This document shows, in pieces, positions 1-7,996 of a stretch of DNA of 21,404 bases (the stretch's first letter is position 1; every line of letters begins with the position of its first letter). The stretch comes from Pelagophyceae sp. CCMP2097 (Eukaryota > Sar > Pelagophyceae): NCBI GenBank assembly GCA_026770575.1, contig MU657508.1, forward strand, positions 1-21,404, given 5' to 3'. A model generated the notes under the pieces. That model was not told the DNA's origin. It saw only the letters and a list, made by a program, of their open reading frames with translations, and did no database searches. The position numbers were made by a program, and so were the translations under genes.

Positions 1-175
1 GTTCGTAGGCACGCGACGAACTCTTTCCAATGTCGGAGTGTGTTGGAGTCCGACGGCGCGCGCAATGTGGAGTTCCGGCTCAGAAGGCACGGTTTGGGGA
101 AAACAATTATAGATGTGGAGAGCTGGTAGGAATTCCTATTACATCATTTATACACCAGAATTGTACACTGTTTTT

Positions 176-231
176 TTCAAGTTTCGACCTACTGATTCTT
201 CAAATTTCGGTACGGATACTTCAAGTTTCGG
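176..231. repeat. degenerate ~22-bp tandem repeat (TTCAAGTTTCGG core)
   Basis: The core TTCAAGTTTCG / TTCAAATTTCGG / TTCAAGTTTCGG occurs at 176-186, 199-210 and 220-231, so three copies are spaced 23 and 21 bp apart. The DNA between cores is also partly alike. It is a small local duplication with no known function. Confidence 0.6.
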
Positions 232-250
232 CTTTCACCAAAGTTTCCGC

Positions 251-266
251 GAATTACATGTAATTC
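251..266. repeat. perfect 16-bp palindrome GAATTACATGTAATTC
   Basis: The two 8-nt halves are exact reverse complements with no spacer. It lies in AT-rich intergenic DNA roughly 230 bp beyond the 3' end of the Sec1/Munc18 gene. It may be a dimeric protein binding site or chance. Confidence 0.6.
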
Positions 267-407
267 CTGGAATCGTGATTCGCGAAAATTCCTCGGAATA
301 TTTTGGAAGTTCCGTAAAGCCCATGGGAGTTGAAGTCACTGAATTCTTGTTCGCAGTTGAGGACGACAGGGCGCCGAGGAGCAGGCGGTTTCATTAGCTG
401 CACCACC

Positions 408-421
408 GCCGTCCGGACGGC
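408..421. repeat. perfect 14-bp palindrome GCCGTCCGGACGGC
   Basis: Exact self-complementary sequence about 70 bp downstream of the stop codon of the minus-strand Sec1/Munc18 gene. In RNA it could only form a stem with a tight loop. A role in 3' end formation is not shown. Confidence 0.45.
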
Positions 422-490
422 ATCCGCAGGACCGGGCCTCGTCGGTTTCATTTGGAGTCTTGGGCTCGGCTGGCCCGACGTCGCACCCGC

Positions 491-2848
491 TCATGCGGCG
501 CTCGGCTGGGCGAGACTGTCGAGGAAGAGTTGGGGCGTGAGGAGCGAAGTGCCACCGATGACGACCTCGCGGCCCGTGGCGGCGGAGACCTCGTAGGCGG
601 ACCGGACCTCGGAGTACGTCACGCCCCCGAGGAAGAGCACGATGACGCGCGCGCCGACAAAGGCCTTGGCCTTGACGGTGCTGGACAAGCGGTTCGCGGC
701 TTTGCGCACCGAGGGCGCCGCCGCCTTGGCCGGTGCCTTTGAGCCGTCTCGCTTCTGCGGCGCCGAAGCAACCGGGTAGTCGCTTTCGTCGAGCTTGCCT
801 TCCGCCGCGGCTTCAAACAAAGCGCGCGCGGGCACGTCGTAGCGACTCGACGCGATGGCGTCGCCCTCGTCCACCTCTTCCGCAGCGCTGGCCGTGGCGG
901 CGGCGAAGCCCTTTTTCATGGCGCTTTTAAACGCGGCAAAGTTCAGCTTTGCCGAAGACCGCCGCTGCGCCACGTCGGGCTTGCGCCGCGCCTGCGCCAC
1001 CGCCCTAGACGCCTTGACCGCGTCGCGCTGCGCCAGCACGCCGCCGGCGTCGGCGACGCAGCGCGCGAGCACCAGTAAAGCGTCGCGCTCGCCGGGCTCG
1101 GCCATGGGATTCGAAGTCCCCAGCAAAGACCGGTCCCCCGCCAGCGCCGTGAACAGCTGCTCGCGCTCCGCCTGGCCCAGGCGGCCGCCGTGCGCCACCA
1201 TGAGGCACGCCGCCAGCCGCACCTAAGAAGGTTCGGTTCTTAATTCAAAGAGCGAGAGGGTGAGAGAGGCAGCGCACCTTTGCGTCGCGCGGCGTGTTGC
1301 GCTGCTTCAGCGCGCGGCAGACGTCGTCGACGAGCCCCTGCGGCGGGCACTTGTCTCCCTCGTCGTCGACGCCCGTGGCGAGCGTCTGCTCGAGCTGCGC
1401 GACTTCTAAAAGGCCCGCGCCGTGGAACCTGCATTCAAGGTCCGTGAACAGGGCCGACTCAGACGTCATTCCTCTAGCAGGCGTTGCTCACTTTGTGAGG
1501 CACTCGTGCGCGATTGTCATGTGCTTGTTCAGCTGCGCCGTCGCCGCCTAAGACTAAAATCACACGGCGGCCCGTCCCTTTCGGACCGGCGAAGGCCTTC
1601 ACCTGGAACTCTGGCATTCTCTTCAGCGCGGCGGCCATGTCGGAGACGGTCATGTCGGACCCGGCGCCCTTTTGCAGCTTGGCGGCTCCCTTGTTTACTG
1701 AGAGGAACTCGGCGACGCGCTTGCGTAAAGCGTCAATCACCCGAGCCACGTGCTCGTGGCGCATCTCGACCCACAAAGCGTCCTTCTCCGTGAGCATGGC
1801 CACCTCTGGAGCGCTGACGTTGCGCTTGTCGCCGGTATACTCGACGCAATAAGGCAGCTCGCCCGCCTTCGTCTGCAACATGTCGTGCACCAGGGCCTGG
1901 TACGTGTACTCGTGCATCAGCGGCGTCAAGACGTCGTCGGCGCGGTCCAGGATCAGCACCGTCGCGTCGCCTACGAGGAGGTTGGAACACGATCAAAGGT
2001 TTATAGGCACGCGCCTCGCGAGTTTGCCGATGGCTTGACGTCGATGCGGGCCAGCTCCTCGACGACAGCGTCGGCGACGCGCTGCGACCGGCCGTTGCCG
2101 CCGCGGTAGCGCACGACGGGGGTGGCCTCGCCGAGCGTCGCACACAGCGTCGCCAGCTTACGCGCCACCTGGAGGGGCGCCGATCGGCGCGTCCGGACAC
2201 AAGCGCTGATACAAGTGGGCGCGATACCGACGCATGCCTCGGTCGAAAGGGCGCCCCCTGGTTCTCATGAAGGCGGAATGTGGGGGCGCTGCTGCGGACG
2301 TCGCGCTCGGCCACGCAGACCCTTTCGCGGAGCTGCGGCGCGACGGGGAACGGGTTTGGGTCCTCGAGGCCGCCGAGGAGGTAGACCTGTGCCTCTAGGG
2401 CGAGGAAGTCCAAGTTGAGCTCTGAGAGCGTTTTCAGTCTGGGCGCGAGCTCGGGCGCGGATGATAAGCTCTTGAGCTGCGCATCTGAAAGGCGACTGAG
2501 GAAGAAGCAATGGGCCTGCTGGTAGGGCGCCTCTCGGCCTCTCCAGTCCGCGGTGATCTTTTGCACGGAGTCGTCCGTCGCGGCGGCGACGTAGATGACG
2601 TCAAAGTCGTGGAACGGCTGCCTCTTCACATCTAAAGACTCCACTAGCGTAACTCTTTCCTCCATGAGGTCGTACATGCCCAGCACGGGTGTCAGGACGC
2701 GCGCCGCCTCGGCGTCGAGTACGAGGACCATCCAGCCGCGGCAGTCTGCGGCGCAACCACGGAAGAGTTGTTGCACCACGTCCCTAACCTTTTGCCGCAG
2801 CGACACGTCGCCGCCCTCGACCTTGCCGCGCGCCCCAAACGTCGCCAT
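491..2848 (-). CDS. Sec1/Munc18 (SM) family protein, syntaxin-binding vesicle fusion regulator
   Basis: SM proteins bind syntaxin and SNARE bundles and control vesicle fusion at the cytoplasmic face of membranes. Proposed exons (reading order): 2848-2321, 2168-2015, 1970-1603, 1547-1492, 1428-1278, 1222-491. They join in frame to 662 residues, within the usual ~600-670. Visible landmarks: N-terminal WMVLVLDAEAARVLTPVLGM and the YDLMEERVTLVE stretch; FLALEAQVYLL closing exon 1; LATLCATLGE with VVRYRG in exon 2; LILDRADDVLTPLMHEYTYQ, the SM signature, in exon 3; TLATGVDDEGDK in exon 5; and IVLFLGGVTYSEVRSAYEV with the LLTPQLFLDSL end. These resemble the exocytic Sec1/Munc18/KEULE group more than Sly1, Vps45 or Vps33. 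All introns are short (44-152 nt); the one at 1971-2014 needs a GC donor. The start is the ATG at 2848; an in-frame start at 3013 would add 55 residues. Head to head with the exchanger gene. Family is sure; the exon 2/3 join is the weakest point. Confidence 0.92.
1971..2014 (-). other. probable GC-AG intron in the Sec1/Munc18 gene
   Basis: Exon 2 reads on as LARIDVKPSANSR and then hits a stop, while exon 3 opens in another phase just before the conserved LILDR motif, after a clear TAG acceptor. No GT donor in the right phase is present. A GCGCGT donor after position 2015 (minus strand) gives a 44-nt intron and an in-frame junction. This is inference from frame and conservation. Confidence 0.5.
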
Positions 2849-3110
2849 GGCCGACGCCACACGTTCGCCCGCCGCGCCGACGAAAACGCCACGCTTCGGA
2901 ACTTCGAAAGACCGGGAGCTTTTTCTTGAAAATGGGATCGGATCAAAGCCTTTCCCTCCTTTTAAAACGGGATTTGCAATTGCGTTGTACCCTGCAAAAG
3001 TTGAAAGAGGCAAAACGTCGATCTCTCCAACAATCTGTCGGGACAGCTAGCTGACAACGTAACGTCGGACGCGAGCGGCGCGGTCGGGGTGCGAGACCGG
3101 CGTCGCCGGG
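2849..3110. promoter_or_regulatory. divergent promoter region between Sec1/Munc18 and exchanger genes
   Basis: The two start codons face away from each other with about 262 bp between them, so both core promoters should lie here unless the longer Sec1/Munc18 start at 3013 is used. The middle part (about 2930-3060) is locally AT-richer. A perfect 10-bp palindrome CAGCTAGCTG lies at 3044-3053, and ACGT occurs twice close together just after it. No clear TATA box was found. Confidence 0.45.
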
Positions 3111-5879
3111 ATGGTGCCGACGCTGGCGCCCGCGGCTATTGCGTTGGTGGGCTGCGCGACGCCGAGGCCGACGGCGTGGGGGATCGACACGCTCTCCATC
3201 GACGTCTCCGATAAAGAGTTCCACCAGAGAGGAGGAGGCGTCGTATACTGCCTCGCCCTCCTCTACACCTTCCTCGGCGTCGCCATGGTCTCGTGCGTAT
3301 ACCGTTAGGAAGATGCGTTTGGGCGTTGGATCGGGGTTCCGCGCGTCTACGGGGGGAGGTCTATACGTTGCGTTTCAGGGACATCTTCATGTCGGGCATC
3401 GAGCGCATCACTTCCGAGGACCGCGCGGTGACGCGCAAGGTTGAAGTGGACGGCAAGATTGTGGAACGGGTCTTCCACGTACGCGTCTGGAACTCAACGA
3501 TCGCAAACCTCTCCCTCATGGCCCTCGGGAGCAGCGCGCCCGAGATCTTGCTCAGCGTCATCGAGATTGTGAGCAACGACTTTTACGCCGGCGAGCTCGG
3601 GCCCAGCACTATTGTTGGCAGCGCCGCGTTCAACCTCATGGTGCGTGGCGCTATGTGGCGTTCGCAGGGCCTGGAACACCTTTGCTCGCCTGCGACGTCC
3701 CGGCGCGAGGCGGTGCCTATAGGTCATCATGGCGGTGTGCGTCGTCGCCATCCCCGCGGGCGAGGTGCGGAAGATCAAGTATATGACGGTGTTCTTGGTC
3801 ACAGCCTTCTTCTCAATCTTCGCGTACCTCTGGCTCCTCTTCATTTTGTGAGTCCCGTACAACTCCTCGAAGGCCGCCCCGGCTCTCCTGCGGCGCCTCG
3901 CGGCGAGTCAAACTCACAGGTTGTTCCACACCCCAGAATACGTCGACGTCTGGGAGGGTGTGCTCACCTTTGCCTTCTTCCCTTTGCTCCTCCTCGTCTC
4001 GTACGCGGCGGACAAGGGCTGGCTGGGCGGCGCGCCGATTACGACCGGCGAGGCACGGTTTTTGGAGGACCCGGGCACGGCTGACTTGGCCGGAGTGCTG
4101 GAGGATCTAGAGGCGCGACAAGACGCTCTACCTATGACGGACCAGCAAATCTCGGACCTGATCGAGGACCAGCGGCCGGGGATTACGCCGATTTCGAGGT
4201 ACAGGAGGAATAATGTTGTTCGGACGAAGATTAAGTTCATTGTAGCTTTACAAAGAATCGCCCAGCGCACGCAGGCGCGCGTCGCCGCGCAGTCCGCAAA
4301 GGTGCTCCCCGACGGCTTCGAGCTCCGGGCGAGCCGCTCCGCCGGCGGGCCGACTGCCAAGTCACCAGAATCGAGGAAGGTTTCTTCCTCGTACGACGCA
4401 GACGAGCTGCGCGAGTCTGCGCGCGTCCTCGCGGAGCAGGTCTCCAAGGACCCTTTGGAGGCCAAGGACTCCTCATTCGACGACGACGGGTCTACCAGTT
4501 CGTCGGACTCCAAAACCTTTGCTACGCTTCTAAACGAGCGTCAACAGCTGCAGCAGTCTTCAAAGCTGCTTTTAAACGAGGCTAAAGCGCAAATCGTCGC
4601 GGACTGCCTCGCCTCTAGCCGTGCGTGGCCCGGGGCGCCGGGGATATTGGACTTTTATCGAATGGACGAACAAAAGTCGTTTGACGTTCTCGAAAGCACA
4701 AAGTCCATCACTTTAAACGTCGTCCGGCGCTGCGGCATCCACGGCGAGGTCTCCTGCACCTTCCGCACTCGAGACGGGACGGCCATCAAGGGCAGCGACT
4801 ACGTTGAACAGAGCGGGATGCTGACGTTCATTTCGGGTGAAGTCTTGCAGACCATCACCATCGTCGTGCTTGACGACAACGAGGTCGAGGAGAAGATCGA
4901 AAAGTTTTACGTTCACTTAGAAGAGGCGACCGGCGGCGCGTCGTTCGACCCGCAATGGGATGGGGCTGCCGATTCAGCGCTGGCTGTAGTCCACATCATC
5001 GATGATTCGGAAAGAGCGGGCCTGGCTGGCATGCTGATGCCGTACCTGAACCGCCATCGGACGTCGGCGCAGCTTGGGACTTATAGGAAGCAGTTCATCG
5101 ACGCGTGGGACATGGAACTCGAAGACGACCAGGAGCCCGCGTTGTTCGACTGGGTCTTTTACGCTTTATCCTTACCTTGGAAACTCCTCTTCGCCGTCAT
5201 CCCGCCCCCGGCGTTTGGCGGCGGCTGGGTCTGCTTCAGCTGCGCTCTGATTTTTATTGGAGGGCTGACGGCGGTTATCGGCGACCTGGCCACTCTTTTA
5301 GGAGACGCGTTAAACATCAAGGCCCCAGTCACGGCCATCACCATGGTCGCGCTGGGCACGTCGCTGCCGGACCTTTTTGCATCAAAGTCGGCGGCCATCT
5401 CGGACCCGCACGCGGACGCCGCTATCGTCAACGTCACCGGCAGCAACTCCGTCAACGTCTTCCTCGGCCTCGGCCTGCCCTGGATGATGGCCGCCGTCTA
5501 CTGGAACTACTTTGCCAGCGGCGAGGCTATTGACGGCTTCAAGGAGAAGTACGGTGAACGAGTGGATTGCAAGAGCCGGAAGTACGAGCTCACCGGCAGA
5601 ATCGACCGCGTCGGCTTCGTTGTCAAGGCCGGAGACCTCGGTTTAAGCGTGGCCACGTTCTCCACGTGCGCTCTCGTCATCATCGCCACTTTGATCTACC
5701 GCCGAAAAACATTTGGCGGCGAGCTCGGCGGGCCCGAGAGGCCGAAATACGCCACCGCCGCTTTATTCCTGAGCCTCTGGCTCGTCTACATCGTCGTCTC
5801 GTCCATGAGGACGTACCTCGTGCCCCCGCTGAACAACGGCGGGCCGCTCAGCTTCTCCGTCGCCACCTTTGGACGATGA
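3111..5879 (+). CDS. Na+/Ca2+ exchanger (NCX-type, Calx-beta domain)
   Basis: Membrane antiporter that moves Ca2+ against Na+ (exact ions not proven). Exons 3111-3292, 3379-3640, 3723-3847 and 3920-5879 join in frame to 842 residues. Introns are 72-86 nt with donors GTGCGT, GTGCGT and GTGAGT. The first membrane segment (CLALLYTFLGVAMVS) runs into DIFMSGIE; the alpha-1 repeat has ALGSSAPE (residues 109-116) and GPSTIVGSAAFN; further hydrophobic segments follow to YAADK near residue 220. A long cytosolic loop comes next, with one Calx-beta domain at about 431-551 (TFRTRDGTAIKGSDYV, then VLDDNEVEE, the expected Ca2+-binding acidic strand). The alpha-2 repeat has ALGTSLPD (667-674) and VTGSNSVNVFLGLG, then GGELGGP before the last helix. 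Animal NCX has two Calx-beta domains; here the loop before residue 431 is low-complexity and no first domain is recognisable. The N terminus is short and may act as a signal peptide. The family is unambiguous. Confidence 0.95.
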
Positions 5880-6209
5880 AGCGATTTCATCACCTGCCAC
5901 GCCCACGCGATAGGCCCCGTCCCTTGTCCCCATGTGCGCTATTCTTATGAAAGCCTTCTGTGTCTCGACTACCTCGGCCGGATCGAGGCGTCCGGGCGTC
6001 CACACCGGATTCGACATGACAAACCCGCGTGTCGCTGAAAGATATTTTGAGAACTCAAAAATTACTCAAACGGTCTCTCTCTCCTGGGGCAAGTCGGTCG
6101 AGCGGCAGGTTTGCCCCGGGCAGCGCGCACCCTGGCGAAGTACTTCCGGTGCCGCTTCGCCCGTCCCTGGAGCGCTGAGCGGCGGCGCTTCTTCTTCAAA
6201 AAGAGGAGG
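5880..6209. other. intergenic region between exchanger and SUMO protease
   Basis: No gene is supported. It holds the 3' flank of the exchanger and the upstream region of the SUMO protease gene. A short AT-rich patch (about 6035-6075) could be promoter DNA of the downstream gene. Open frames crossing it on either strand lack recognisable motifs. Confidence 0.5.
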
Positions 6210-6360
6210 ATGATGCTCCTCCGGGAAACGCTCCCAAAACAGCCCGGGGATGCAACGGACGACGCGCCGCAGACGCTGCACCTCTCCCTAGACGCGAAGA
6301 TCGTGCTCTGCGACTGCGCCAAACGGCGTCCCGTTGTCGCAAAGCGGGAGGCGCGCCGAG
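6210..6360 (+). other. possible first coding exon of the SUMO protease gene
   Basis: Two ATG codons in a row at 6210 open a frame encoding MMLLRETLPK and onward. Splicing from GTCTCG at 6361 to the TAG ending at 6392 gives an in-frame join to the protease frame and a total of 476 residues. The intron would be only 32 nt, very short even here; a donor at 6328 would give 65 nt and also keeps frame. The peptide has no recognised domain, so the exon is only a candidate; the ATG at 6428 would suffice for the protease itself. Confidence 0.35.
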
Positions 6361-6427
6361 GTCTCGAGTTTGCGTCTTATCCCGCCCGCTAGGCCACGCT
6401 TTGCTCGCGACGGCGCGCGGCACGTCG

Positions 6428-7672
6428 ATGGTCCCGCTGCAGCTGTGCGCCGGCGAGGCGCTGGCGTACGAGCTCTGGGAGATGTCTGGCCTCGTCTCTT
6501 GGCAGGTGCCGCTGCTCAAAAAGCGTTTGAAGCAGCTCACGCGCGCGAGCGATTCGACGCTCGTCGACGCCGGCGCCTTCGTGCGCGCGGTCCTCGCCGG
6601 CAACGCGGGCGCGCCGGAAGCCAAGGCCGTGCCGGCTCTGCAGGTCGGGATTGATGAGTCTTTTGCCAAGTTCAAAAGAATGCTTGCCGACTGCTACGGC
6701 TACGCCACCGCCCCGCCCGCCGCCGCGCCCGCCGTGTCCAGTGCGGCGGCGATCCGCGACGTCTTCGGCGCCGTGGCGGAGAAGCGGCCGCGCCCTGAGA
6801 GCCGACGCGAAGACGGCCTGGCGCCGCGGCCGTGGGAAGTAAAGCGACGCGAGCAAGACGCCTATGTCGAGCAGCGCCTCGCTGCGAAGCGCGCCGAGAT
6901 CGCCGCCGCCGACGCCCTCGCCGCGGCGGCGTCGGCGCCCCTCGCCGAGGCGGACCGGTGCAAGGACGCGTTGACGGACGCCGAGGCGCGCGCCGTCGCA
7001 TCCGCGCTGCGGTCGGCGCCGCGAACCGTCGTCTCCGACGGCTTCAACGCAGAGGTGACGGGCGAGCACGCGGCGCGCCTCAACCCGGGCGGCTGGCTCG
7101 TCGACGAGGTGGTCAACTTTTACATGGCGCTGCTGCAGGACCGCGACAACCGCCGCTGCAAAGCCGATTCGACGTTGAAGCCCTGCCACTTCTTCAACTC
7201 GTTCTTCATCGCCAAGCTCATGGGCCCCGACGCGCAGTCGTACTCGTACGCCGGCGTGCGGCGATGGACGAAAAAGGTCGACCTCTTCGCCAAGCGCATA
7301 TTTTTCGCGCCCGTCAACGTCGGCAACATGCACTGGTGCCTCGCCGCCATCGACATGGAGCTGAAGACGGTGCGCTACTACGACTCGATGGGCGGGTCTG
7401 GGTCGGCGTACCTGCGCGCGCTGATGCGCTACCTCGGCGACGAGCACCAGGACAAGCGCGGGTCGCCCTTCGACGCGACGGGCTGGACCATGGTCGCGAC
7501 GACGCCGGACACGCCGCAGCAGTCCAACGGCTTTGACTGCGGCGTCTTTGCGTCGTACTGCGCGCACTACGTCTCGCTCGGCGTCAAGCCGAGCTTCTCG
7601 CAGCAAAACGTGCCGCACCTGCGCCGCCGCATGATGGCCGACATCATCGCGAAAAAGGTCCACGGCTCCTAG
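6428..7672 (+). CDS. Ulp1/SENP-type SUMO protease (peptidase family C48)
   Basis: Cysteine protease that matures SUMO and removes it from target proteins, usually at the nucleus or nuclear pore. From the ATG at 6428 the product is 414 residues. The C-terminal ~210 residues are a full C48 catalytic domain: WLVDEVVNFYMALL, CHFFNSFF, VRRWTKKVDLFAKRIFFAPV, then the catalytic His in NMHWCLA (codon 7331), the Asp in YYDSMGG (codon 7382), the oxyanion Gln in PQQSNG (codon 7520) and the Cys in DCGVF (codon 7538). All four are present, so it should be active. The N-terminal half is Ala/Glu/Arg-rich with a charged, probably helical stretch just before the domain and no recognised targeting signal. The catalytic region has no intron. 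The start is uncertain because an acceptor-like TAG at 6390-6392 suggests an earlier exon. Confidence 0.93.
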   Translation: MVPLQLCAGEALAYELWEMSGLVSWQVPLLKKRLKQLTRASDSTLVDAGAFVRAVLAGNAGAPEAKAVPALQVGIDESFAKFKRMLADCYGYATAPPAAAPAVSSAAAIRDVFGAVAEKRPRPESRREDGLAPRPWEVKRREQDAYVEQRLAAKRAEIAAADALAAAASAPLAEADRCKDALTDAEARAVASALRSAPRTVVSDGFNAEVTGEHAARLNPGGWLVDEVVNFYMALLQDRDNRRCKADSTLKPCHFFNSFFIAKLMGPDAQSYSYAGVRRWTKKVDLFAKRIFFAPVNVGNMHWCLAAIDMELKTVRYYDSMGGSGSAYLRALMRYLGDEHQDKRGSPFDATGWTMVATTPDTPQQSNGFDCGVFASYCAHYVSLGVKPSFSQQNVPHLRRRMMADIIAKKVHGS

Positions 7673-7996
7673 ACCTACCCTCCACGGCGCGCGTCGGACC
7701 GCTAGAGCGCCCGAGGAGGCCGGAGCCGCGACGAGCTAGTAAGAGAACCGCTTTAAAGATGACCATGTTCGTCGGGAGCAGGTCATCCACGGAGCGAACC
7801 CTTTGCCTCCCGCTGCGCGGGAGAGTTGCTTGCTTAAAATCCACACTGGGTGGGGCTGCCCCAAAAGGGAATGACCGTCAAACCCGAGTCAAAGGGTTCA
7901 AAAAGCTTTTCCGTGGCCCCAAAGTTGGAAATTAGTTGGATGGGCATTTTCGGCAATTTTCGGCTCTCACGATTCGATCCCGAGCACGCGGAGGAG
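7673..7996. other. intergenic / 5' region of the large acidic protein gene
   Basis: About 320 bp without a supported gene. The second half is open in the frame of the following gene, with in-frame ATG codons at 7871 and 7997. Composition drops to more AT between about 7830 and 7960, as expected of leader or promoter DNA, which favours 7997. No TATA-like element is obvious. Confidence 0.4.

Larger units (their letters stand above)
1..490. other. intergenic region, AT-richer left flank
   Basis: No convincing coding exon is visible here. Base composition is clearly more AT-rich than the genes to the right, especially from about 100 to 350. It holds a degenerate short tandem repeat (176-231), a perfect 16-bp palindrome (251-266) and a perfect 14-bp GC-rich palindrome (408-421). 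The right end is the 3' flank of the minus-strand Sec1/Munc18 gene, whose stop codon is at 491-493. Short open frames on both strands have no recognisable composition or motif. Confidence 0.6.

Noticed and set aside
1733..2290. Reading the first Sec1/Munc18 exon straight through to 1733
   Set aside because: After about 2320 the frame loses all similarity to the family and becomes Arg/Pro-rich, while LATLCATLGE and LILDR continue in other frames behind clear AG acceptors.
6389..7663. 424-residue open frame antisense to the SUMO protease
   Set aside because: The plus-strand frame has all C48 catalytic residues; the antisense product is Arg/Val/His-rich without any recognised motif.
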